A stretch of 64,000 bases of DNA from Acephala macrosclerotiorum (GCA_014904845.1 MU119435.1:1-64000); one strand, 5' to 3'. Counted from the stretch's first letter, positions 1 through 13,654 are shown. Notes: generated from the sequence alone by a model not told the origin. Program-made: numbers and translations.

Positions 1-3000
1 TATATTCGTTTTAATACTAATTATTTCGAGCAATTTAATACGTAATTCTTATAAATTAATATTTTTTTGTAATTTCGCAATTTTATAATTAAATTATTTA
101 ATCTCGAATAATATAATCAAAATAAAAAAAATTTATTAATTGATTTTTAATTTTCGATTTTTAATAATTTAAATTTTTTTTTAATAATAATAAAAAATAA
201 AATACACAAATCGTATATAAACAATTTTTAGTGAAGTCTATTAAAACAATTCACTTTTTAGCGTCGTTTACTAATATAAAAAAACAATAAAATATAAAAC
301 AAAAAAATCTAATCGTAAATTAATTCGTTTTAATTAATAAATTAAATGTATTCGAAGTAATTCGTAACTCGTAAATCAATTAATTAATTAATTAAAATAA
401 AAATAAAAAAAGTTTTTTTTTTTTAATTAATTTATAGTAAACGAAAACTTTTTATATATTAAAAAATACGTAATTAGTATTACTTTCGAAATTAACTATT
501 TACAAAGATTTTTAAAAAAAAAATATATAATTTTATTATAATATAAAATGAAAATTAAATTTAAAATAAAATTATAAAACGTTAAATAATAAAAATATTA
601 ATTAAATAAAATAATACAAAAAAATTTAAATTACAAATTTTTCAAAAAAATTATTATTATAAATAAAAAATTATTCGATTAAAATATTTAAATTATTTTA
701 ATAAACAAAAAAAATATTAATATTATTAAAAAATATCGAATAATTTTTAATTATTATAACGTTCTCAAAAAAATATTAAAAATTTATATAATTTTAATAT
801 CGAAATATTATAATTTTTTTTTATATTTTAATTATAAAAAATATTTTCAATTGAATTTTAAATACGTATATTAAATTATCGAAATTTATTTACTATATTA
901 TTTTTATTACGTTTTCGCGATATTAAAATATAATTAAATACAATTTATTAAAATATTATAAAATTCAATTATTTTAATATTTTCAATAAACGAATATATA
1001 TATATTATACTCGATACGATTTTCAAATCGAAAAAAACAATAAAAAAAATATATAATAATTTCGAATTTTCGTTTTTAATAATACGATATTTTATTTAAT
1101 TTATAAAAATATATTTTTATATAAATAATATTTTTTCGAGAATATATAATTTTAACGACGATTATACTTTTTTAAAATAATATTTCTTTTTTTGATTATT
1201 ATAATTACAATTAAAATTTTCGTTTAAAAAGTTTAAATTATAATACTAAGAATTATATATTTAATTAAAAAAATTTTAAAATTAAATTTAATCGTTTTAA
1301 TAAAATTCGTATTTATTTAATATTTTATAATACTATAAAAATACGACGTTTTTTTAAACGTCGTAAAAATTATTAAACGTTAAATTAAAAATTTCGTAAA
1401 ATTATATCGATTTTTTATAAAATTAATAAAAAATATTAAATAAAAATAAAATTTTTTTAAATAAATTATATTTTAATTAATTAAAAAATAAAATCGCTAA
1501 AATAATAAATATATACGAATAAAACTTTTTATTTATTATTATATTATATAGTGATATTAATTTGTATAGAATTAAATACTTTATAATTCAAAAATGAAAA
1601 AAAGTAAAAATATCGATTTTTTACGATTTTTTTACTTTTTTAAAGTCTTAATATAATTACAACGTTTATAAACGAAAACTTTTAATTATCGTTAAATTTT
1701 TTAAAAAATACAAATATATATTTTATAGTTTTTTTTATAATACTATTTATATTAATTATAAACTTATTATATTTTTTTTATAATATTCGTATTTCGAAAA
1801 AATATATATTAAATAAATATACGAATTACGTAATTTCAATATTTAAATATTATATATTTCTAGTAAAAAAAATAAAATTATCGATATATTATTTAAAATT
1901 ATTTTTTTAAACGAAAATTGTATAAACGATTTATCGACGTTTAAATATTTTATTAAAAAAATAAAAAAATAAAAATAAATATAAAAAAATAAAAAAAACG
2001 AATACGAAATTTTACTCAAAAAACGTAATAATATTTTTATAAATAAAAAATTACGAAAAATAATAAAAATACGATTTGAAAAAATAATTAAAAATATTAA
2101 AAAAAATAAAATATTTTTATTATCGTTTTTAATAAAAATAAATACGAAATAATATATATTTTATATTATTATAAAAATTATAATATACAAAGAATTAATA
2201 ATAATCGCACAAATATAATATTAATAAATCGTTATTATTATAATATTAATTAATATTTAATTTAATTTATTATTTTTAAAATATTAAAAATTTAATTAAT
2301 ATCGCGATATTTTAAAGTATTTTTTATACGATAAAATCTCGAAAAGTTTTAATTCGATTAAAAAAAAAGTATTCGTATAAAATTATATTAAATACGTAAT
2401 AAAAAATAGTAAACTTTAAAAACGTTAATAAAATACTTTATATTTTTATATTACGTAAAACGAAATAATAAAAATTTTATATTACGTTTATAATAAAATC
2501 GAATATTTTATTTCGATTATTATATTATATAAATTTTAAAAGTATTTTTAATTATAAATAATTATAAACGTTATAAATTACATTTTAAAGTATTTATAAT
2601 ACGTAAAACACGTAACGATATAACGAACGTAAATTTTATAATTAATTATAATAAATTTTTTTATATAATTGTAAAAAATTATTTTTATCGAATTATTTTT
2701 TAAATATATCGATATATTATAAAAATATATTTTCGTTATTATCGATTATTTTTTTCGTTTTTATTAAATATATTTATATATTATTAATAATATCGTAAAA
2801 GTAATTCGATATTTAATAAATTTATTTCGTAAAAAAAGTATTTTTATTAAATTTTATATCGATTTAAATTTCTATTTTAAAATAATAATATAACGATTTA
2901 TAAAAAATTAAAAAATTATATAAATTAACTTTTTTTTTATAATTAAAAAAACTATGAAAATAATCGAAAAAATAAACGATTTTATATAATAAATTTTAAA

Positions 3001-5640
3001 AAAATTAAAAAATTTATATTTTTATTATTAACGCGTTAAAAAATTTATATAAAAATTAAATCGTAAAAATATTATATATTTAAAAAATTTTTTAATCGAA
3101 ATTTATCGAAAATATTATTTAATAAAATTTTTAAAAAAATTCTATTTATTAAAACGTAATAATATTTTTATTATCGTAATATAATCGTAATTATATTATT
3201 ATATTTTTAAAAGTAAAAAATAAAAAAATATAATATTATAATATATAATTAAAATAATTCAAATTAAACAAATAATAATAATATTATTAAATCTCGAAAA
3301 AATATTAAAAAAACGTCGATATAATAAAAACGTTAAAAAGTAATAATTTTATTTAAAGCAATTTATTATATTTTATAATTTTAAATTAATAAAAAAAAAA
3401 TTTAAATTAATTTAAAAAAAAATTTTTATAATTATTAAATATAAAAAAAAATTTTAAAAATTTTATATTATTCGTTAAATTTATAATACTATAATCCCAG
3501 AGAAATTTCATGAAAACTATTTTAAAAAATTTAAATTACACGAAAAATATTTAATAAATAATTAAAAACGATTTTTTTCGATTTATTAAAATATACGTTT
3601 TAATATTAGCGTTTATAAATTTTTAAAAAATATTCGAAAACAAATAAAAATTATTAAAGTATATTTTAAATAAGATAAATTATAAAAATTTTAATTAAAT
3701 ACTAATAATACTTTAAAAAAATATTCGTAATAATTCAATTTTTATAATATTTATTTTTATTATATTTTAATTTTACTTTTTATAATTCGATAATTTATTT
3801 ATTATTACGAAATTACGAGATCGTTTAATCTATTTAAAAACGTTATTTATTTTATATAAAACGTAAAATATTTAAAATCGATTTTTTTTTTGATTTTTTT
3901 TTATATTTAATTTTAATTTCTATAAAATTTTTCGATAACGTAAATATTATTTCAAAATATATTAATCGTCGATTTTTTTTTTTTTAATAAATTATTATAA
4001 ATTTTTGATTTTTTTTTTAAATATATTTTTAATTATAATTTCATTTAAATCTAAAAATAAAATTTTTAAAAAATTCTCATATTAATATTTTAAAATCGTA
4101 CTTTTAAAAAATCGTATTTTAAAAACTATTAATATAAAGAAATTATAAAATTTTTATAATAATATTATAAAAATTTCAATATATAAATATTTTAAAAATA
4201 ATAACGTAAAAAACGTATTAAAAAAATATTAAACTACGAAAATTATATTTGATAAAAATACGAAAACAATTTATATATAAATATAAACTTTTTTTTAAAA
4301 ATACTATAAATACTTTATAAACGCTTTTTAATTTTATAGTTTTTAAAAGTATAAAAAATACTAATAACAAATCGATTTTAATACTATAAATTTAAACTCG
4401 TAATATTTAATTTAAAAAAAAATTTATTTAATTAATTATTAATAATATAAATAAAAATATATCGATTTTATCGTTTATTAAATTAATAGTAATACGTTTT
4501 AAACGTAAACGTTTTTTTAAAAAAAGTATTTAAAATATAGTTTTTATTACAATTATTGATTACAAATTAATAAAACGTATTTTTCAAAAATAATATAAAT
4601 AAATTTTAATAAATTTTAATAATTATTTTATAATATATTTTTTTTAAAAATAATTAAAAAACAAATTAAATAAAATTTTTAAATTCTAATATTAAAAATT
4701 CGATTATTTATAAACGTTTTAAAAATTATAAAATTGTTTAAATAAAATTTGAAAAATTATTTCAAAAAAATCTATCGTATTAATATTCATATAATTATAA
4801 TTGTAAATATTATAATAGCGATTATAAATATTATAATTCGTATTTTTTAAAACGAAAAAATTTAAAATAAAAATAATTATAATAAAATCGTTCGATTTAT
4901 TAAAACGTTTTAATATATAAAAACTTTTATTCGAACTCGAATTTTATATTATAAATATAATAAAAAAATCGATTTATATAGTATTTTATTTTCAATTATT
5001 AATATATAATATATATATAATATATATAAATTTATTTAATAATAATATAGTAATACTACGAATATTGCTTATAATAAAATTAAAAATATTTTTAACGTTA
5101 AAAAAAAATATTTATTCGAAAACGCTTTTTTTTTTAATTTATAATTCTAAGAAATTAAAAAAAAATACTTCGAATTTTTATATTTAATTAATTACATTTT
5201 CTCAAAGTATAATTTTTTTCGATTTATATTATAATATAATTCGTTTTTTAAACGTTTTAAAAATAATTACTATTCTTATTATTCGTCGCTAATATCTCTA
5301 AAAAAGAAATATAATATATTTTTCGAATTTTTAAAAACTAATAACGATTACTTTATTACAATTTAAAATCAAAAAAAAGAAATTCGAAGTACTTTCTAAT
5401 TATTTACTCGATACTAATAAACTATTTTTATCGAATTCTAATACCGATTAATTAATAATTTTTTAATTACTTATTTACTTCGAGCGTATTTATTTAATTA
5501 CTCGTTTTTTACTTTTTGAGTTTGTTTTATTATTACATTTACTCTAATTATCGATATTACTTTCTCTCGATTTTATATTTCGATAACGAATATAAAAATT
5601 CATAAAAACAAACTAACAAACTTGTATTTCGCTTTTTTAA
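1..5640. repeat. AT-rich, RIP-like gene-free block
   Basis: This stretch is extremely poor in G and C (the first 60 bases hold 10 G/C) and has no plausible gene in any frame. The remaining C and G sit largely in CG dinucleotides; CC/GG are nearly absent and CA/TG are scarce, so most C outside CpG appears to have become T on both strands. That is what repeat-induced point mutation leaves in ascomycete transposon DNA, with an unusual sparing of CpG. One short less-affected island lies near 3490-3512. The sequence begins inside the block, so its full length is unknown. Base composition rises to normal over about 5640-5780. The ancestral repeat cannot be named from the sequence. Confidence 0.8.
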
Positions 5641-7478
5641 TACAGAATTACATAGAAATCACTTATAGACTTAGTAAAAAAAACGACTACTCGATATTAT
5701 AAAATGAAAAGCAATTATTTCGCGTTACTCTTCTTTTACTTCTTTTTTTTTTTCAATCTTTGACCTCGAGTATCATCGGCATTATTGCTTCTATGTTTGA
5801 AGCATTTGTGACGTGTCTTCAGAGGCATTGTAGCTCCGTGGGGGCACGGAGCATATGGAAAGGAGTTGTCGTGAGATGGCGTTGCTGACGTAACACCCGC
5901 TAAAGGTGGTTATAGTCGTAACTTCTACGTAGCTAATAGAACACCCTTCTCCCCCTCTTCTTTTCGGACGTGCATATTTCTACAACCCCCCCTACGTGGG
6001 AGCGGGAGCTTTACGAGGAGCTCTAAACTACGGGAGTGCTAAACACCAAAAGCGACACATCTTGGCGTTTCTTGGCGCAAACACGTGCCGCAAGTCCTCT
6101 ACGTGGACTCTTTTCCCACTAGCAGGAAACCTTTAACTATCGTCAAAGGCATATCGTCAAAGGCATAAAATTCGAAGAAATAAAATGCGAGGAGAAACTT
6201 TTTCACAACTGGTGCTTCAGAAAAGTTTATCTGCCAAGGAAGAACTCTCGACCTATGGCTGTCTAACGATTGCAAGCACTAAGTCATGATGAGGAGTTTT
6301 TAGTTGTGCTTCGTCTTAGTCTCAGTCGAGATCGAACCGGACGTCTTGGACATTCAGGCTGTCTCTGAGTCTCTGCATCTGAGATTTAGTCCGCCGAGTC
6401 TTGAGTATCAAATTTTCATGATCAAGTTCAGCGATCAGATGGCGGTCAGGACAAAGGACTTGATGGTAGCTGTGGGGGAAGCGGGAGTTGACAACACGAA
6501 AGTATGTGACAGCAAGTTCGATTGGTTAGGCTTAAAAGCTACCAAGAACATATTGGAATGTTGGTCTTTTGTCAGAATTTCGCAAGGCTGAGGCAGGTTG
6601 GAGATCGCTGCGTAGAGTTGGGAAGGTGGATATTGATCTTTTCTTCCCCTTCGCATTCAAGTACGATAGACGTTGACTCCGTCGCTGGTCTTGCTTGTTG
6701 TGTGTGTGAGAAGCAGGGCATTTGTAGTCGAAAAAGGATTCCCCTTTCTTCGGGTGCTTCTTCTCAATTCGTGTTTGCGTTACGCATCCAAATTGAAGCC
6801 TGGCTAGGAATACCCCTCCCACCAATTTGACAAACAGCACCAGGCGTCGAACAGCGTCCGCAACTCATTCGACGATGCACATGTCGTGGAGGTAGACGAA
6901 GCCATGCCTCTCCGCTTATCATCCGCGCTTTCGCACAGGAGTTGCATTGAAATTTCAAGGCTACTCGGAGTTAAGAGGCTTCAGACAAATTTTGAGGCCC
7001 ACTGAAAGACACAAAATCTGTTATCAATTCCGATTTTTGCTGTCAATTCTTCAGAGCAGCTTAGCTCCTGAGAAGAGGGCACAAGTTTGTGGTCAATTCG
7101 ATATTGAAAGAAACAATTTGCACACAAGGTCCAGTTTCTATTCTGCAACGAGAGACTTGATCGATGGCAGAGGTTAGAGTAGACAATTGAGATGAGGTCG
7201 ATGAAGTAGAAGAAGCTGGTATTAGTGAGGACACGCAATACACTGAGACGCTCAAGGAAAGGAATTGTGGTGTCACGTCAAAACATATCACGAAACAGAA
7301 GAAATGTCTCAAGTACTGTACTGCATTCTCGACCCAACTCGATACCTACTGACATTAGGCCCAGCGGAGTTGTCTTAACGCGTAATCAGTAAAATAACTA
7401 CCATCCATCCCACCAACTAAACACTCTCAAGTGAATACAATCATCCACCCTAAAGTTCCCAATGCGCACTGTAGGTAT
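5641..7478. other. Gene-poor transition and intergenic region
   Basis: Only short open frames without recognisable domains occur here. Two small structures are visible: an 8-bp perfect stem around GGGG at 5833-5852, and a perfect 14-bp direct repeat at 6139-6152 and 6153-6166. The 3' part probably holds the 3' UTR of the minus-strand gene ending at 7479. Confidence 0.5.
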
Positions 7479-8415
7479 CTAAGACCGATAAACGTTAACT
7501 CCATCGAATGAATAACGAACTTGGACGCCATCACCATCAGCCTCCTCCTGCTCGCGCAAGTGCTCGTTGATAGCCTCTTGAGGTGTAGTGACGATAACTG
7601 GTCCACGCTTGCCACGACGAGCATCCAATTGGGATCGGTGATAACGGAGAATCTCACCACGACGAGCCAATCTCTCATCAACCAGCTCTAAGTTGCGGCG
7701 ACGCTCTAGTTGCTTGGGAGGAAGAGGTCGTTGGAAGATGTGATCATGGTCAACACAGGTATCATAATTATGACCACCAAAGCGATTGAAGAGCCAGTTG
7801 ATACCAGCGCGAACGTAAGCGAAGAGGATGATCTTGCCGTAATCTGCCAAACCCATACCATCGTAGCTCTCTTGTTCGTACTTGAGCATGTTGGCGGCGA
7901 ATTGAGCTCGACACTTGGCGTTGATGACGGCTTGTTTGTTAATGTCCTTGGCGTACGCGACATATGCATCCTCACGAGCTTGCTCCTCCATTGCGCGACG
8001 CTTGGCCTTCTTTCTAGCCTTGCGAGCCATCTCATTATCGAAATTGACGCGCTCGGCGGCCTCAGCAGCAGCAATCATTCCATTGACCATGAGGTGTTCC
8101 ATGTCTTCGTAGAAGATCTTGGCATCAGCAGCCTTTGCGGCGATCTCGGCGATGATGGGGTCGGAGGTGGGTGTGTTGGCGATTCGGGGGAGCAGGTAGT
8201 CGATCTTTTGCTTGCAAGCGGCTTCTGTTGTCTTATTAGTAGCTGGAAAGACGGGTGTAAGAAGGGTTCGTACGGTGATCGTTGAGCTCGACTCGGATGT
8301 ACTCTGGGGGAGTTGGGCAAGTAGATTGATCATCGCTGGGCGCAGTACCGACGCTCTCATCGAGAGAAGCGCGTGGAGTGGCGAGTAGCGGATCACTTTC
8401 CATGGTAGCACTCAT
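7479..8415 (-). CDS. Hypothetical protein, two exons (295 aa)
   Basis: I do not recognise this family. The model is exon 8415-8274, intron 8273-8225 (49 nt, GTACGA...CTACTAAT...CAG) and exon 8224-7479. The spliced frame is open for 295 residues; reading through the intron instead gives an unlikely N-terminus that needs a GTG start. The ATG at 8415 begins MSATMESDPLL; a second ATG at 8403 is possible. Residues 50-150 are helical and charged, with an Ala-rich segment followed by a basic stretch (MARKARKKAKRRAMEEQ) that could bind nucleic acid or act as a nuclear signal. The C-terminal third is Arg-rich with a conserved-looking GGHNYDTCVDHDHIF segment. No signal peptide or clear membrane span is seen. 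Function is unknown, but the clean intron and long frame support a real gene. Confidence 0.75.
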
Positions 8416-10686
8416 GTCGATTTCGTTGGGACTATGAGCATGTTAGCTGTTGCGATCTGTAGGGATCAGAGAAGGAATTCCTACAATTCGTGCGCCATCT
8501 TGGGAGACTCCTTAGGAGATTGACCTTCGGGGACTGAATTTGTCTTTTCCTTTTGGTTGGAAGCTTGAAAGTTTAGAAGGGCAGCCTTCAAAAAGGAACC
8601 TTCGCTTTTAGGTCGAGGACTATACCCAAATACGTTAGCGTTGGCGTATTTATATGTTCACGGAAGACGGAAATTACCGGTCCGTCTTCGCCATGTTGAG
8701 GGTGTTGAGGGTGACGGTGAAGTGGGTTGGAAGGGAAAGGATTTGAGAAGGGAGATAACCTGGAGCTAGCGGTCTGTGCACTGTACCCCCAATAATCACG
8801 TGAAATATCCTACCACCTAGCGCACGAAGCCCAGTAGCTGAGTGAATGTTCTAGGTAAGGCAGGACAGTCTGGGAATATACCTGGCCATCATATGGTCAG
8901 GTCAGCTACATTGTAGCCAGCTTCAAATGTCCTGGCAATGCTTGGACAACGTGGAAAGCTCCATATACGCAGATTCTTTGGGCCTTTTCGATTGCATTTT
9001 CATGAAGATCGTTTGCACAACTGATACATTTGGTCTGGTGTTCTAACACTTGCTGAATAATTTTCGATGCCACAAATACATTGCATTAGGATTCAAGCCT
9101 TCAAGTGAACTCCTTGGCATGCTCATTATACACAGCATATGGGAAGTCAGGTCTGACAATCCACGTTTGTTGGACAATCTGAGATACCACAGATACAAAC
9201 TAAAAGGTGTTCAACAAACGCTCTGGTCGTTTGGATCTTCATGGCATTGCCATGTGATATTTAGACCTGCCTAGCTGAACTGTTCTAGAAGGACGTAGCT
9301 CGACGCCCCCCTTTCGTTGGGACATTTGTGAAGTCACCATTCTCATATGATTGACTCAGGATGAAAAGGAATCGATATTGCAAAGCCCACTCCAAGGAGA
9401 CTGACAAAGGAGTGCGGCTAGGATGTCAACGTAGGATGGCCCTGGTATCTGATGTGGGAGGCAAAGTATCTCAGCAACTCCATCTTATCAATACACGTCT
9501 TCCACAAAGGCAATGCAAGATCTTTCGACAAGGAGCAAATACAAAAGAGGGCTGTTTCATCAGTAAATGATATCACTTACAGACGCAAAAGGCTCTAGAC
9601 GAAGCATCGCAGACCGAAGAACCATTACAAAGAAGATATTCATACAAGCAAACAAGAAGACCAAAGCAAAGAAAATCGAACTCAGGCACTCTTCAAATCC
9701 TCAAACATGCAAGTCTACGGTAACGATGGCCTTGAGCAGCCTCTACTGAGTAGCTCCGCGAGGCTCCAGTAGCACTAGCATCAGCCCGCTTGGGGTTTCC
9801 TAGGTATTTTCGGCACTATATGCCGAAAGCGATGCTCAGGGACTCTATTTGCAATGAGCATTGAAGAGATTTGTGGTGCTGCTATGGTTCAGAAAGAGAG
9901 AGGAGAATGAGATGTCGTTGAATGTTAGTTAGTGCGGCCAAGCCATGCACGGGCACTTTCCTCCTTCGAGACATTGAAGCGAATGCTGACATGCAGGGAC
10001 GTTTCAGGGGTAGCGAGAGGATCTTGATTTATTATCCGAGAACTTCTTCACTTGATCACGATCAATTTTCAAGTTTGGAACAGAGAGTGGTTGGGTGGGT
10101 TAAGCCGGTTCTAGTGGTGATGTGGAACAAGAGAAGTGTTACTGAACCATACCCAAGGCCTCAAAAGTGGATGATTCAATGCGCTCCTCGAGAAGCGAGG
10201 TAGATTCTTCTGCCAGATGCATGCATTACCAAAAGGTTCTACCCAAGTGCCCTTGCTGTTCTTGAACATGGATGGACTCATGATCGATGCGACTGTCCAA
10301 GAGCTGAATACGCACGTGATTATCCTCCCTCATCATCGATGCTTACGAGTAGCTTTAAGAAAGGAACACATCCCTTCATCGAGGGGTAACTCAGAAGCTC
10401 CCAAATAATCTAGCTTGCGATGCAGCCTCGACTCGGGGGTCGATGCATGCAACTCAGGCCGCTCCTTCCTCTCTTGCAGAGCAATCTTAAGTGCGACTGC
10501 CGTTGCCTTATACCATTGCCCAAGTACGTCTTTTCGACTTCTCTCTCGCTCTCATTTCTTCGACACATCACATTCGCTCCAACATCGTTTACTATCGATA
10601 TATCATTCGCTATCAAGCCAGCATCTGCTACCAACGCCGAATTCGAGACCAACTCATCTTTCATTACCAACTCGATATCTTACAAC
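8416..10686. other. Intergenic region, no convincing gene
   Basis: This 2.3-kb gap lies between the divergent starts at 8415 (minus) and 10687 (plus). Short frames are present but none shows a domain or a consistent spliced structure. An 8-bp inverted repeat with a 5-nt loop (TTTCGGCA...TGCCGAAA) lies at 9808-9828. The segment just before 10687 is C/T-rich (about 10490-10680), as is common for fungal promoters and 5' UTRs. Confidence 0.5.
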
Positions 10687-11597
10687 ATGTCCGACATCGA
10701 TGGAGCAATCAAGGCCTGTTCACCTTTCACCCCTCCTCTGAACCCAATCTTGAGGGCTATCCTCCACCAAACTCCGCTGAAATACTGGAAAGTCGCCGAA
10801 TTCATCAAGCCCTTCAACGATGTCGAAATTCTCCTGGGACTAGAGAGATGGCGTACGCCAGCAATTGGAAATATCAAAGTCGAGTCCAAGCGTTACTATT
10901 TACCGAATGACCTAGAAAAGACAGGAAAATGGCTGTATGAGATTACGATGCATGCAGAAGTAACGCCAAAGCCGGGGAAAAGTTTCGAGGTGCAGACTAC
11001 AGCAGTAGCAGATTCGAGGAAAGAAGGCATCCCAATTGTCGCTAGAAAGATGCTGGCGCTGTTATGGGAGGATCGAGACTGCCTGAGGAAATATTACCGC
11101 AGTAAGTGTATGCGCAAGAGAGAGAGGCGGCACTGGCACTTCCGATGCTGAGCGTGGATTTTTTGCAGTGGTAGGGAGATAGCTCCGCCGAGCACGAGGC
11201 TGTCCAGTAGACGCTGGGAGAATGGCAAAAGGGCTTCAGACTACACTGGCTTTGCTGACAATACCCTTCGCAGATGTGCCGACCTTCTTCGATAACCTGC
11301 ATCTCGCTGCCGCCTGGCCACCTCTTTCCAACAGTCCGGAATCCATGCAGCAGTGTAAGCTCCACCTTCCCTAAGACGGCAGTATCCTTGCCAATATCCC
11401 ATGCATCAGTTCCCTGATTGTCTTAAATTTTCTGACGACTTTTGAACCTAGTTATTGAAATGTGCAAGGAGCCAGGATCAACAGTGAAAATATGGGACGA
11501 GAAGCTGAAAAGATTTCTGAATGCACCGGGTTGTGAGGATGACACAGATAGGAGGAGTACATTAAAGCGCTGGAATGCACGCACTGTCATCATGTAA
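10687..11597 (+). CDS. Hypothetical protein, three exons (213 aa)
   Basis: The family is not recognised. Proposed exons are 10687-11101, 11274-11354 and 11452-11597. Introns start GTAAGTG and GTAAGCT and end GCAG and CTAG, and all three junctions keep phase (642 nt in total). The start is the ATG of MSDIDGAIKA, after a C/T-rich leader; the frame is open further upstream but that part has no protein-like composition. The product is a mixed alpha/beta-looking soluble protein with a Trp/Tyr-rich middle (KTGKWLYEITMHAEV) and no signal peptide or membrane span. Exon 2 encodes VPTFFDNLHLAAAWPPL, which fits well between the flanking exons and supports the splicing. Role unknown. Confidence 0.7.
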
Positions 11598-11908
11598 CAC
11601 GGCCCAACATACGAGAACTTGAAAGTCTTGGGAGAAATGAGAACTTATTGGAATGTGGTGAGCTGTGCAATGGGTTGGCTGGAAGCATGAGCGAGGGATA
11701 CGAAGCCAGTAGTATACTCACTACATCAGCGTTTGAAATTCCATGACATGTTCTTCAATGTCCTCGCATTTCTAGGGAATTTCCAGTCATCATAGCGAAG
11801 TGGCGACAGGCAGACTTTGCAATTTGTCGAGCAACCATCCTTTCCAAATTCGCAAGCTCTCATACGACTCCAACATCCCAAAATCACCACCATTCCTCAA
11901 GCCCTCCC
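11598..11908. other. Short intergenic region
   Basis: Nothing codes convincingly here. It separates the 213-aa gene from the decayed minus-strand reading frame that follows. Confidence 0.4.
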
Positions 11909-12420
11909 TCACTGCTTCCAATCCAATTCCAAAGTCCCACAACAATCATCTATCGAAATCTCCTTCTTTCCCTTCTCTTTGCCACCCTCTCTCCCTTTTC
12001 CATCTTCAACGTCTCCGCCGGTACCGTGCTCATCCTTAGCAACTGCTCCATGCCCATCATCGCTCCACCCCACCCTTCTCACATCCCTCTACCTCTTCCC
12101 ACCATCTCCGGCCCTCAACTCCTTCCATCTCCTCTTCCCCTCTTCCCTCACCCAAAAAACTCGATACTCCTCAACAGCCTTCGTATACTCCCCAACCGTC
12201 ATCCCGGACACCCATTTCAACTTCCCCGTCCCTTCCTATAACCTCTTGAATTCCTCAAGAATCGTAGCCCATTGAGAAAAACGAGCGATTCTGGTTCTCG
12301 GCTTAGTGGAGGCGGTATTCGATGTCGATTTGCTGCCAGGTTGTTGGTGGGTTGTTTAGGGGGCAGGAGGGGGTGATGGTGAAGGATGGGTGGGGATGGG
12401 GACGGGGTTGGTTGGCGTGT
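11909..12420 (-). pseudogene. Decayed protein-coding frame with four in-frame stops
   Basis: On the minus strand one continuous frame from about 12420 down to 11909 has strongly protein-like composition: a Ser/Thr/Pro-rich leader, a helical segment (RIARFSQWATILEEFK), a segment containing YTKAVEEYRVFWVREEG, then a Lys/Glu/Gly-rich tail. It is interrupted by TAA at 12356-12358, TAG at 12236-12238, TAG at 12089-12091 and TGA at 11909-11911, with no frameshift needed between them. On the plus strand the same bases give only Pro/Ser/His-rich shadow frames. The family is not recognised. The best reading is a dead gene fragment; a real gene with several introns removing the stops is unlikely because no suitable splice sites flank them. 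Confidence 0.45.
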
Positions 12421-13654
12421 TGGTGAGAAGACGCGAAGTAACCCTTGGAGAAGGAAGCTTGCTTTTCAAAAAGGATGTATAGATGTTCGATATATAAGCT
12501 GATGATTACTGCCGAGAGATTTTGAATTTGATCATTTGACAATGAGAGAGGGATCTTGCAACCGAGAAGACTACTCTTCTCTTCTTTCCCAGTTCGGAAG
12601 ATGATACCAAAAGGGAATGTCTGGAGACTGATCTGAAAGTGTACAATTATACACATCTTTCTTTCTCATCGAAAGAACCCAGAAAGACTGATGATGAAAA
12701 CTAGACATGCGCAGCAAGCACCCGCAATGGAAAGACGTGATACCGGATTTTTGCCCACTCATCAGCATATCCTCAGCTCCCACTCTCATATGCATGAAAG
12801 GCGCCTTCTCGTAAAGCCCCCAACAGCCATGCTACTTCGCAAGGGCGCAGCACCTCCAGCAATCTAGCGAGTAATGGAGTTTCCGTCCTTTCAGCACACC
12901 CCTTCAAGGCCCTTCCATCCTTCAATTCTGCTGCATCTTCGCGTTGAATGAAAGTCCATTTGACTGACACATGTCACAAGGCGGAAGGAATGCTCTTCTA
13001 GTCACGATGGTATCTATCCTCCTCGAACTTCTAGATCAAAACCCAGCTCTCTCGATTACTGAAATTTTAGAAGAGCATTTTTTAACGCGTAATGATTTAC
13101 ATAATGATAAAAAGAATTTTGAAGAAGACCGTCTCTCTAGCGTAGTATCAACCTTAAACACAAAACTGGGGAATTGTTTCACACTTTAACTTCATTCCTC
13201 CCCGATCTCTCAGCAGAACTTGCAAGGTCATGGCTGAATTGATTTTGATACCGTGTGGTGAGTTCCGTCGTAGGAAGAAATGCTATGAAGCAGTAGTAGT
13301 ATACGACAGTAAAAAATATAGGCACTTACCAGCATGTGACACCCGGAAGTAAAAGACATTTTCATGAGTCTCAAACTCGCACTAAGTGGAATGTAATCTC
13401 AAGGCAGAAGTATCCAGTAGACTCATTAGGAATCTAATTCTATCTGAGTATCTCCTGGACCCCAACGCCACATCAGAACCTCCGCAACCCCTATCTATAA
13501 ACACTATCATAATGTAACATGAATCGTAAATCGTATCCAACCAGCCATGAAGGCACAGGGACACCGAAACGCCTCGCCAAGATGCAGCAGCAGAGAACCA
13601 CCAAGCAAGAAATTTATTGATTCGTAGTAAAGGTCCCAGAGACGAAATGAACGA
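12421..13654. other. Intergenic region with small uncertain ORF
   Basis: No established gene is seen. A 72-codon ATG frame at 12971-13189 (plus), ending GNCFTL, has reasonable composition (ALSITEILEEHFL) but no recognised domain and no clear continuation. It may be another relic or chance. Confidence 0.35.

Noticed and set aside
6304..7312. Overlapping 65-100 codon frames on both strands
   Set aside because: No domain, no consistent splicing and mutual overlap; several begin with non-ATG codons.
12773..13189. Divergent small ORFs near 12970 as a gene pair
   Set aside because: Short, without recognised domains; the minus one starts with GTG.
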